Assembly (NCBI GenBank): GCA_964571375.1
Contig: CAZNBL010000003.1
Coordinates: 1 to 58,192 of the forward strand
From: JAFTYR01 sp964571375
Lineage (GTDB): Bacteria > Pseudomonadota > Gammaproteobacteria > Burkholderiales > Burkholderiaceae_F
DNA: 58,192 nt
Direction of reading: 5' to 3'
Shown here: piece after piece, positions 40,755-48,627 of the stretch
How positions within the stretch are numbered: the first letter of the stretch is position 1
How the letters are laid out: each line of letters begins with the position of its first letter
Made by a program: the position numbers and the translations under genes
The notes under the pieces: generated by a model
What the model saw: the letters and a program-made list of their open reading frames with translations, nothing else
Database searches by the model: none
What the model was told of the DNA's origin: nothing

Positions 40755-42644
40755 GTGAGCCGCTTTAACGAAGAGTTGGTTAAACAAAGCAAACAGGTAT
40801 TTAAGAGTCGCTGCTGGCAGTTTGCCGTCGTGATGTTCCTGTTGTACGGCATTCTTGCCTGCCGCTTCCTGTGGCTTCAGGTGATCGAATACGACAGCTT
40901 CGTCAATAAAGCTGAAAACAACCGTATTACAGAAACGGCGCACGCACCGAGAAGAGGTGTGATCCGCGACCGTCACGGCGAACTGCTTGCCGTCAACGAG
41001 CCGATTTATTCTCTGGAGCTAGTGCCCGCCAAGGTGCAGGGGCTTAACAAGACGCTCGACGAACTCGGCAAAATCATTGAAATCAGCAAGTACGACCGCC
41101 GACGCTTTTTCCGTCTTAAGGACGAACTGCCGCGCTTAAGTCCGGTTCCGGTCAAAACGAATCTGACCGATGAAGAGGTTGCTCGTTTCATTGCTCAAGC
41201 CTGGCGTTTTCCGGGTGTTGAGGTCAGTTCCCGCCTGCACCGCCGCTACCCGCAGGGTGCAGCTGCCGCACCGGTAGTCGGTTATATCGGCCGTATTTCT
41301 CAGAGGGATCAGAACCGTCTGAAAGAAGGCGGGGAAGAGCGCGACTACGAAGGTACGCTCAATATCGGCAAGATCGGTCTCGAACTTTCCTATGAAAAGG
41401 ATCTGCACGGCGAACCCGGTTTTGAGCAGGTTGAAGTACGAGCTTCGGGTCGTCCGATCCGTTCTCTTTCCAAGACAGAGCCCAACCCCGGCAAGGATCT
41501 GATTCTTTCGATCGACATGGGCCTGCAAAGAGAAATCTACAGGGAACTCAAAGGCCGCCGCGGTGCGGTTGTTGCGATCGAACCCTCTACCGGCGAAGTG
41601 CTCGCATTTGTTTCGAGTCCGAGCTTCGATCCCAATCTTTTTGTCGACGGTATCGACCACGATACGTGGAATTCGCTTAACCGAGATATCGATAAGCCGC
41701 TGATGAACCGTCCTTTGCAGGGCTTGTATCCGATCGGTTCGACCTATAAGCCGTTTATGGCGCTTGCTGCGCTTGAGACCGGTACGCGCTCTCCTTACAA
41801 GGTTATTCAGGACAACGGTTCCTTTACGTACGGCAATCACGTATTCCGAGATTCGACGCGCGGTAAGGGTTACGGTCCGGTGGATATGAGACGCTCGATC
41901 GTTGTTTCCTCCGACGTCTACTACTACTCGCTTGCTCAGGAAATGGGCATCGACAAGATTCACGATTTCATGGAACCTTGGGGTTTCGGACAGCTCACCG
42001 GCATCGACCTGAAGGGTGAATTCAGAGGCGTACTGCCGTCGAAGGCTTGGAAGGAAAAACGCTACAAGAAGGCGTGGATCCCGGGTGAAACGATTTCAGC
42101 CGGTATCGGTCAGGGTTACAACAACTTCACGATTCTTCAGCTTGCGCATGCCGTAGCAACATTGGCGAACGACGGTGTCATCATGCGTCCGCATCTCGTC
42201 AAGAAGAAGGTTGATACCGTAACAGGCGAAGAGGTATTTGTCGGTAAGGATCCTGTAGGTGTGATTCCGCTCAAGAAGGAGCACCTTCTGATCGTACGCA
42301 GTGCAATGCGTGAGGTAACCCGAAGCGGTACGGCCAAGTTGCTCTTTAAGGATGCAAAGTACGATGTCGCCGGCAAAACCGGTACGGCCCAGGTGCTCGG
42401 CATCAAGCAGGGCGCCTATTACGATAAGGACAAGATCAAAGAGCGTTACCGCGATCACGCTCTCTTCATTGCCTACGCGCCGTACAGAAAGCCGAAGATC
42501 GCTCTTGCCGTTCTCGTGGAAAACGGCGGTTTCGGAGCGACCACGGCAGTGCCGTTGGCCAGAAAGATCATGGACTACTACCTCCTTGAAAATCACGGCA
42601 AGCCGCAGGAAGCTGAGGCCGCTGCCAAGAAGGTGAAGAAATGA
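40755..42644 (+). CDS. mrdA: Penicillin-binding protein 2 (elongation transpeptidase)
   Basis: Class B PBP that cross-links peptidoglycan during rod elongation, anchored by one N-terminal helix (about 20-42). The 629 residues have the pedestal region with RRGVIRDRHGELLA, then the transpeptidase domain with S329-TYK (SxxK), S385-S-D387 (SxN-type) and K541-TG. GTG start. All active-site motifs are intact, in contrast to the PBP5-like gene at 1204. It is followed by rodA, its glycosyltransferase partner, with a 4-bp overlap. Confidence 0.96.
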   Translation: MSRFNEELVKQSKQVFKSRCWQFAVVMFLLYGILACRFLWLQVIEYDSFVNKAENNRITETAHAPRRGVIRDRHGELLAVNEPIYSLELVPAKVQGLNKTLDELGKIIEISKYDRRRFFRLKDELPRLSPVPVKTNLTDEEVARFIAQAWRFPGVEVSSRLHRRYPQGAAAAPVVGYIGRISQRDQNRLKEGGEERDYEGTLNIGKIGLELSYEKDLHGEPGFEQVEVRASGRPIRSLSKTEPNPGKDLILSIDMGLQREIYRELKGRRGAVVAIEPSTGEVLAFVSSPSFDPNLFVDGIDHDTWNSLNRDIDKPLMNRPLQGLYPIGSTYKPFMALAALETGTRSPYKVIQDNGSFTYGNHVFRDSTRGKGYGPVDMRRSIVVSSDVYYYSLAQEMGIDKIHDFMEPWGFGQLTGIDLKGEFRGVLPSKAWKEKRYKKAWIPGETISAGIGQGYNNFTILQLAHAVATLANDGVIMRPHLVKKKVDTVTGEEVFVGKDPVGVIPLKKEHLLIVRSAMREVTRSGTAKLLFKDAKYDVAGKTGTAQVLGIKQGAYYDKDKIKERYRDHALFIAYAPYRKPKIALAVLVENGGFGATTAVPLARKIMDYYLLENHGKPQEAEAAAKKVKK

Positions 42645-43801
42645 GCAGTCGTTATTCAAGAAACAGTTCCGGCTGGTTTGAAAAAATCATCGGCCTGGTA
42701 GCGCGCTTTTTGCTTTCGATCGACTGGAGTCTGCTTGCGATTGTCAGTCTGATTACAGCAGTCGGTTTTGTAACGCTGTACTCCGCCGGTTACAGCTTCC
42801 CGTGGCGTATCGACGGCCAGATCCGCAACATCAGCGTGGCCTGCGTTGCGATGCTGATGGTCGCAATGGTTCCGGCCAAGTGGCTGAGAATGATTTCGGT
42901 CCCGGCATATGTGTTCGGTCTGATTCTTCTGGTGGCGACATTGCTGTTCGGTGTCAGCATCAAAGGGGCGACGCGCTGGCTCAATATCGGCGTTGCGCAG
43001 ATTCAGCCGTCGGAATTAATGAAGATTGCGACTCCGCTGCTGCTGGCGACTTACTTTCAGATGAGAGAGGAGAGCCTGCGTTGGTGGGATTACGCCGTTG
43101 CCTTCGTATTGCTTATTCTGCCGGTCATGCTGATTTTGAAGCAGCCTGACCTGGGTACTTCGATTCTGGTGTTCTGTTCCGGCTTTGCCGTGATCTTCTT
43201 TGCCGGTATCAGCTGGAAGTTTCTTTGGACGGCCATTGCCGGCGTGCTGGTGATGCTGCCGATCGCCTGGACCATGATGTATGACTATCAGAGGCAGCGA
43301 GTGATGACGCTTCTTGATCCGAGTTCGGATCCGCTCGGAGCAGGCTTCCATACGTTGCAGGCGATTATTGCGATCGGCTCGGGCGGTCTTTACGGCAAGG
43401 GATGGATGAACGGCACTCAGGCCCATCTCGACTTTATTCCCGAGCGTACCAGCGACTTCCTTTTCGCTGTGTATTCGGAAGAATTCGGCTTTATGGGGAA
43501 TTGTTCTCTGATCGTGCTCTATATGCTTCTGATCGGCAGAACGCTTTGGATTGCCAATCATGCTCAGGATACGTTCGAGCGTCTGATTGCCGGTGCCATC
43601 GCTACGATTTTCCTGATGTATTCCTTCGTGAATATGGGTATGGTCAGCGGTATTCTTCCGGTGGTCGGCGTGCCGCTTCCCTTCATGAGCTACGGCGGAA
43701 CGGCACTTTTGATTCTGGGTATCTGCTGCGGTATTCTGATGATGATTTCTTCGGAAAGCCGCCTGAGGGAGGCTCCCTATCAAATGACTACCCGCGTCTG
43801 A
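42641..43801 (+). CDS. rodA: Rod shape-determining protein RodA
   Basis: SEDS-family peptidoglycan glycosyltransferase paired with PBP2. The 386 residues form about ten membrane helices. Characteristic segments are GATRWLNIGVAQIQPSE, KQPDLGTSILVF, FIPERTSDFLFAVYSEEFGF (with the conserved acidic residue region) and PVVGVPLPFMSYGGTAL. It overlaps mrdA by ATGA. Confidence 0.96.
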   Translation: MSSRYSRNSSGWFEKIIGLVARFLLSIDWSLLAIVSLITAVGFVTLYSAGYSFPWRIDGQIRNISVACVAMLMVAMVPAKWLRMISVPAYVFGLILLVATLLFGVSIKGATRWLNIGVAQIQPSELMKIATPLLLATYFQMREESLRWWDYAVAFVLLILPVMLILKQPDLGTSILVFCSGFAVIFFAGISWKFLWTAIAGVLVMLPIAWTMMYDYQRQRVMTLLDPSSDPLGAGFHTLQAIIAIGSGGLYGKGWMNGTQAHLDFIPERTSDFLFAVYSEEFGFMGNCSLIVLYMLLIGRTLWIANHAQDTFERLIAGAIATIFLMYSFVNMGMVSGILPVVGVPLPFMSYGGTALLILGICCGILMMISSESRLREAPYQMTTRV

Positions 43802-43843
43802 TACGTCGGGTGACACCGTATTCCTTCCGAGAAGGGGACAGCA

Positions 43844-44986
43844 ATGCGATTGTGCCGATTATGGTTTTTAGCCCTTCCCCTTTTCCTGGGGCTTGCCGGA
43901 TGCAGTACCAATTCCGGTAAATATTTTCAAAATGACGGCCCTCCGTCCGGCTGGAGCAATTACCGCATGTCGACCAAAGATGCGGTGCCCAGGGTGGAAA
44001 AACCGGTTGCCGCAGCCAACCGTCCGTACAAAGTGATGGGCAAGCGTTACGTACCGCAGACCGGCGACAAGACGCTCGTGCAGACCGGATATGCTTCCTG
44101 GTACGGCAAACAGTTTCACGGAAAAAAGACTTCTATCGGCGAGCGCTACAACATGTATGAAATGACGGCAGCTCACACAACGATGGAGTTGCCGAGCTAT
44201 GCCCGGGTAACCAACCTTGAGAACGGCAGAAGTGTGATTGTGCGTGTTAATGACCGCGGTCCCTTCCTGCACAGCCGGGTTATCGACCTTTCATACGCCG
44301 CTGCTCATAAACTCGGATACGTCAATAAAGGGACAGCACGTGTCAGAGTCGAGCGTATTACCCGCAAGCAGATCGCGTCCGGCAGCTGGGGAGGAAAGAG
44401 TTCCTGGTTCGGTACGGACTCTGCCGAAAAATCCGTAACGGCTCCGGTCGTAAAGAGCGCTGTGACGGCCGCGGCGGCAACGACAGCGGTAACACAGTCG
44501 GTTGCTGCGGATACGGTTGCGTCGACAGCAGCGGTATTGCAGACTGCAGAACCCGATCCGATGGAAGCAATTATTTCGGCTCAGAGCATTACGATCGAAC
44601 CTGTTGCAACGATCGAACCCGATCAGGCTCCGTCGGCCGAAGCGGTTTCAGCCGGAAAGAAATTTATTGAAGAAGGCGTTTTTGTGATGGCAGACGGAAG
44701 TTCTTCGGTTGAAGAGGCTAGGGTGGAAATGGTACCGATTCAGACGGCCGGAAACCGCTATGCCATTCAGCTCGGCGTCTTTAAAGACAAGGTCAATGCC
44801 GAGAATCTCGCAGCTAAAGTGCGGGCTGAAATCGATCCTCAGCTCAGTTCGACAACCCGGGTGGAAGCATCGGGGGCGTCCTACAAAGTACTGATCGGCA
44901 GCGGCTATCTGCCCGATCAGGCCAGAAGTCTTGCCGATGAGATCAAAGAACGCACAGGAATCAGCGCATTTATCGTGAAGGAGTAA
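43844..44986 (+). CDS. rlpA: RlpA lipoprotein, septal/lateral lytic transglycosylase
   Basis: Outer-membrane lipoprotein with a lipobox LAGC (Cys20). The double-psi beta-barrel (about 80-170: GYASWYGKQFHGKKT, His111 in TAAHTT, Asp137 in VNDRGPF) carries the residues needed for lytic transglycosylase activity on denuded glycan strands in RlpA of Pseudomonas. A long Ala/Thr-rich low-complexity linker (about 190-290) leads to a C-terminal SPOR domain (about 300-378), which binds denuded glycans. GAAGGGG precedes the ATG. Last member of the mre-mrd cluster. Confidence 0.94.
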   Translation: MRLCRLWFLALPLFLGLAGCSTNSGKYFQNDGPPSGWSNYRMSTKDAVPRVEKPVAAANRPYKVMGKRYVPQTGDKTLVQTGYASWYGKQFHGKKTSIGERYNMYEMTAAHTTMELPSYARVTNLENGRSVIVRVNDRGPFLHSRVIDLSYAAAHKLGYVNKGTARVRVERITRKQIASGSWGGKSSWFGTDSAEKSVTAPVVKSAVTAAAATTAVTQSVAADTVASTAAVLQTAEPDPMEAIISAQSITIEPVATIEPDQAPSAEAVSAGKKFIEEGVFVMADGSSSVEEARVEMVPIQTAGNRYAIQLGVFKDKVNAENLAAKVRAEIDPQLSSTTRVEASGASYKVLIGSGYLPDQARSLADEIKERTGISAFIVKE

Positions 44987-44993
44987 GACAAAA

Positions 44994-46409
44994 GTGCTGG
45001 ATAAAATTTTCGAAAATGTCTGTTCGCACTGGGACAGCCGTGTACAGGCTGCAATTGAGGACTTTGTCCGTATTCCCGCTCTTTCGATTAACTTCGATGA
45101 AAATTGGGAAAAGAACGGCATCCTTTCGGACGCTCTTAGCTTTGCTCAGCAGTGGGCCGAAACTTTGAATTTCGAAGGTATTACCTTCGAGACGCTTAAA
45201 GCCGACGGTATGCCTCCCTGCCTCTTTGCCGATATTCCCGGCACCGGCAGCAAAGCCGACGGCAAAACCGTATTCCTTTACGGTCACCTGGATAAGCAGC
45301 CGCCCAATGTCGGTTGGGATGAAAATAAATCTGCATGGGAGCCGGTTGTTGAAAACGGACGTCTCTACGGCCGCGGCGCAGCCGATGACGGCTACTCCTG
45401 GTTCTGCAGTCTGGCTGCGGTCAAAGCGCTCGACGAACTCGGGATCGACCGACCGCGTTGTGTAGCGTTGTTTGAGACTGCAGAAGAATCCGGTTCCGAA
45501 CACTATGAGGCATATCTGGAGTCTGTTAAGGACAGACTCGGCGATGTCGGTCTGGTACTGGTACTTGACAGCTCCTGCGGTGATTACGACCGCCTCTGGC
45601 TGACTCAGTCTCTGCGCGGCTTTGTGCTCGGCGAACTCGAGGTCGGTGTTCTCGGTCACGGCGTGCATTCCGGAGAGGCAGGCGGCTTGGTGCCGAGTTC
45701 CTTCATGATCGCCCGTCAGTTACTGGACCGCATCGAAGACAGCCGCAGCGGTAAGGTAATCGGCAGTGCGTTCAATACTGATATTCCGGACGCAGTTGTC
45801 GATCAGACCCGGGACGTCGTCAACGCGCTCGAAAACGGTCTGAACGATGCTTATCCCTGGAGAGGCGGTACATCGGCACTTAACGCCGATCCGCTCGAAA
45901 ATATGCTCAGCCGCAACTGGAAGCCGTCTTTGTCGGTTATCGGTTGCAGCGGTATTCCCGACTGTCAGTCCGCAGGTAATGTGCTTCGCCCGTATACAAC
46001 GCTCAAACTCAGCATGCGTATTCCGCCGACCGTCAATGCAGAGAAAGCGATCGAAGCCCTGGGCGAAGTGCTGACGACAGATGCGCCTTTCGGAGCCGAC
46101 GTAAAGTTTCGTCCGCAGAGCGCGGGCAACGGCTTTTTTGCTCCGTTGCCTCCGCCGTGGCTTGAAAAGGCTTACCGAGAATCCTCGAATAAGTTCTGGA
46201 ATGCCGATCCGGCTTATATGGGAATCGGCGCGTCGATTCCTTTGCTCGGCTATTTTGCCGAGACATGGCCTGCCGCAGCCTTTATGGTTTCCGGTGTACT
46301 CGGACCGGAGTCCAACGCACACGGTCCAAATGAGTTCCTTGAACTCACATTTGCCAAGCGTCTGACAGCATCGGTAGCCGACGTAATCGGCAGTATGCCG
46401 ACCGAATAA
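44994..46409 (+). CDS. M20 family dipeptidase/metallopeptidase
   Basis: A 471-residue cytoplasmic metallopeptidase of the M20 (carnosine dipeptidase/succinyl-diaminopimelate desuccinylase-like) family. It shows the metal-binding YGHLDKQP, GRGAADDG, ETAEESGSE (catalytic Glu and metal Glu) and the late GPESNAHGPNE, with a dimerisation domain in the middle (about 205-365). The start is GTG, with AAGGAG ten bases upstream. It follows rlpA by 7 bp, so it may be co-transcribed, but a link to cell-wall peptides is only a guess. The precise substrate is not evident. Confidence 0.87.
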   Translation: MLDKIFENVCSHWDSRVQAAIEDFVRIPALSINFDENWEKNGILSDALSFAQQWAETLNFEGITFETLKADGMPPCLFADIPGTGSKADGKTVFLYGHLDKQPPNVGWDENKSAWEPVVENGRLYGRGAADDGYSWFCSLAAVKALDELGIDRPRCVALFETAEESGSEHYEAYLESVKDRLGDVGLVLVLDSSCGDYDRLWLTQSLRGFVLGELEVGVLGHGVHSGEAGGLVPSSFMIARQLLDRIEDSRSGKVIGSAFNTDIPDAVVDQTRDVVNALENGLNDAYPWRGGTSALNADPLENMLSRNWKPSLSVIGCSGIPDCQSAGNVLRPYTTLKLSMRIPPTVNAEKAIEALGEVLTTDAPFGADVKFRPQSAGNGFFAPLPPPWLEKAYRESSNKFWNADPAYMGIGASIPLLGYFAETWPAAAFMVSGVLGPESNAHGPNEFLELTFAKRLTASVADVIGSMPTE

Positions 46410-46423
46410 TTGATTGAAAGATG

Positions 46424-46450
46424 AAGGAGGAGTGCCGCCAAAAGCGGCAC
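46424..46450 (+). promoter_or_regulatory. Strong Shine-Dalgarno followed by perfect hairpin
   Basis: AAGGAGG (46424-46430) is followed by GTGCCGC-CAAAA-GCGGCAC (46432-46450) and then CGACTT before ATG 46457. If the hairpin folds, the effective spacing from the Shine-Dalgarno to the ATG becomes about 7 nt; unfolded it is 26 nt. There is no T run, so it is not a terminator. Confidence 0.5.
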
Positions 46451-46456
46451 CGACTT

Positions 46457-46660
46457 ATGAGAAGAGACGTAGTTACACAGATTATTGTTCAGTACCACGA
46501 CGGTTGCGAAAACTTCGCGACCAAGCTTGAAGCAGAAAACTACATCAACACGTATATCGATGAGGAAGAGCCGATTGCCGCATGGGTCGAAGAGATCAAC
46601 GGCGAAAAGAAGTACGACCTCGAACTGATCGATGAAGGCGGTGAAATCCGTCTGGTTTAA
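46457..46660 (+). CDS. Small hypothetical protein (67 aa)
   Basis: I do not recognise a family. The 67-residue protein is acidic, with a beta-strand-like start (VTQIIVQYHDGCENF), an aromatic-rich helix (LEAENYINTYIDEEE) and further strands. ATG 46457 is chosen because the sequence before it (from ATG 46421) is made of the Shine-Dalgarno and a hairpin and would encode an odd basic extension. Its stop shares TTAA with the convergent gene at 46657. Confidence 0.55.
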   Translation: MRRDVVTQIIVQYHDGCENFATKLEAENYINTYIDEEEPIAAWVEEINGEKKYDLELIDEGGEIRLV

Positions 46661-46929
46661 TCGTCGTTATTCCAGCGTCTGGCAAAGTTGCGGACGCTGC
46701 CGATGATGTACCCGGCCCGATAGGCCGTATCTTTCAGAGAACGCATGACGGCGTCGATATCGATAGCAGGAAGTTTGCCTTCGATATAGTTTTTGATTTC
46801 GTCGCGCAGCACGTCTTCGGGAGAGCGCTTCTGCATTTCGGAGAGTGTGTGCAGTGCAAATCTTGCCTCGGGCGAGAGACGCTCCATGACCCGCTCGACG
46901 GTTTCCTGCTTGATATCTTCTCTGTTCAT
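46657..46929 (-). CDS. Small hypothetical protein (90 aa)
   Basis: No family recognised. The 90 residues are mostly helical and charged (MNREDIKQETVERVMERLSP ... MQKRSPEDVLRDEIKNYI), with a less polar C-terminal stretch AYRAGYIIGSVRNFARRW that might bind a membrane or nucleic acid. It could be read through from ilvA, separated from it by a hairpin at 46940-46975. Codon use looks like the neighbours, which supports a real gene. Confidence 0.6.
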   Translation of the reverse strand: MNREDIKQETVERVMERLSPEARFALHTLSEMQKRSPEDVLRDEIKNYIEGKLPAIDIDAVMRSLKDTAYRAGYIIGSVRNFARRWNNDD

Positions 46930-46939
46930 AATCTGCTTA

Positions 46940-46975
46940 AAGAACCGCCCGGAAAATCCGGGCGGTTCTGTTTTT
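46940..46975. terminator. Hairpin terminator between ilvA and small gene
   Basis: AGAACCGCCCGG-AAAAT-CCGGGCGGTTCT is a perfect 12-bp stem. The plus strand has GTTTTT after it; on the minus strand (ilvA direction) the tail is only TTTAAG, so termination of ilvA may be partial and allow some expression of the 90-residue gene. Confidence 0.75.
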
Positions 46976-46986
46976 AGAAAAACCTC

Positions 46987-48516
46987 TTATCCGAGGAAGA
47001 GTTTGTAGGCCGGATTGTCAGTCTCTTCTACGTGAACGTAGCCGAGGGTCTTGAGGAATTCCTCAAACTTGTCATTGTCTTCCGGCGGAACCTGAATACC
47101 GGCAAGTACTCGGCCGTAGTCGGCACCCTGGTTGCGGTAGTGGAAGAGAGAAATGTTCCAGCCCGGATTGGCGGTGGCCAGGAACTTGCCGAGAGCACCG
47201 GGGCGTTCCGGAAACTCAAAACGGATCAGGCGTTCGTTGGTAGCGAGTGCGGAGTGGCCGCCCACCATGTAGCGAAGGTGAGTCTTGGCCATTTCGTTGT
47301 CGGTGATGTCGATCGTCGGGAAACCGTTCGATTCGAAGATCCGGCAGAGTTCGTCTGCATCCGAGCGATGTGCTGTCTGAATGCCGACGAAGATACGTGC
47401 TTCTTTAGCATCCGAAATACGGTAGTTGAATTCTGTGATGGATCGGTTTCCGAGCAGGCTGACAAGCTTGCGGAAGGAACCGATTTCTTCCGGAATCGTA
47501 ACGGAGAACAGTGCTTCGCGGTGTTCGCCGATTTCAGCGCGTTCGGCAACAAAGCGCATGCGGTCGAAGTTCATGTTGGCGCCGGAGAGAATGCCGACAT
47601 ATGTCTCGCCCTGTGTTTTATTCATCTTGGTATAGGCCTTGATGCCGGCAACCGAGAGTGCGCCTGCCGGTTCAACGATGCTGCGGGTGTCCTGGAAAAT
47701 ATCCTTGATGGCGGCACAGACTTCATCGGTACTGACGCGGACGATACCGTCGACAAACTTTTCAGCCAGTTTGAACGTTTCGTTGCCGACCAACTTAACG
47801 GCAGTGCCGTCCGAGAACAGGCCGACATCGTTGACAAGTACCGGCTTGCCGGCTTTCAGAGACTGATTCATGGAGTCGGAGTCATAAGTCTGGACACCGA
47901 AAACTTTGATTTCCGGATAGAGTGCCTTGATGTAAACGGCAATACCGCTTAAGAGGCCGCCGCCACCGACAGGGACAAAGACGGCATCGATTTTGCCGTT
48001 GCTCTTTTGAATCTGACGCACGATTTCCATCGCAACCGTACCTTGGCCGGCGATGACATCAGGATCATCGAAGGGGTGAACCGGAGTGAGGCCTTCCTTA
48101 ACCTGCAGTTCGGCTGCATAGTTGGCCGCATCGGTGAAGGAGTCGCCGAACAGGACGACTTCGCCGCCGAGTCGGCGTACGGCATTGATCTTTACATCGG
48201 GAGCCGTAATCGGCATTACGATGACGGCACGACAACCTAGTTTTTTGGCAGAGAGTGCGACACCCTGAGCGTGGTTGCCCGCACTGGCAGCAATTACACC
48301 CTTGGCGCGTGCCTCTTCGGAAAGGTTGGCAATCTTGTTGTATGCGCCTCTTAACTTGAAGCTGAAAACCTGCTGCAAGTCTTCGCGCTTGAGCATGACG
48401 GAGTTATTAATTCGGTCAGAGAGCAAGTTTGCGTGCTGAAGGGGAGTTTCCTGAGCGACGTCGTAGACGCGGGCTTTGAGGATGCGCTGAAGGTATTCTT
48501 TTTCAAGGGACTGCAT
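46987..48516 (-). CDS. ilvA: Threonine dehydratase (biosynthetic)
   Basis: PLP enzyme that deaminates threonine to 2-oxobutyrate, the first step of isoleucine synthesis. ATG 48516 gives 509 residues, the usual length; an open frame continues upstream to 49644 but only as antisense of the oxidoreductase gene. Motifs are SFKLRGAYN with the PLP Lys54, SAGNHAQGVA and VPVGGGGLLSG (phosphate loop). Two C-terminal ACT-like regulatory domains (about 330-415 and 420-505) imply feedback control by isoleucine. Divergent from the FAD oxidoreductase with a 111-bp spacer. Confidence 0.94.
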   Translation of the reverse strand: MQSLEKEYLQRILKARVYDVAQETPLQHANLLSDRINNSVMLKREDLQQVFSFKLRGAYNKIANLSEEARAKGVIAASAGNHAQGVALSAKKLGCRAVIVMPITAPDVKINAVRRLGGEVVLFGDSFTDAANYAAELQVKEGLTPVHPFDDPDVIAGQGTVAMEIVRQIQKSNGKIDAVFVPVGGGGLLSGIAVYIKALYPEIKVFGVQTYDSDSMNQSLKAGKPVLVNDVGLFSDGTAVKLVGNETFKLAEKFVDGIVRVSTDEVCAAIKDIFQDTRSIVEPAGALSVAGIKAYTKMNKTQGETYVGILSGANMNFDRMRFVAERAEIGEHREALFSVTIPEEIGSFRKLVSLLGNRSITEFNYRISDAKEARIFVGIQTAHRSDADELCRIFESNGFPTIDITDNEMAKTHLRYMVGGHSALATNERLIRFEFPERPGALGKFLATANPGWNISLFHYRNQGADYGRVLAGIQVPPEDNDKFEEFLKTLGYVHVEETDNPAYKLFLG

Positions 48517-48627
48517 AATTTTCGCGTTCTGTACTAGGATTGATGACTGCTCTTCGGTTGTGCTTTTGAAGATTCTTCTCCAATATACAATCCATAAGCC
48601 CCTCTTAACGATACGCGATAAACAAAA

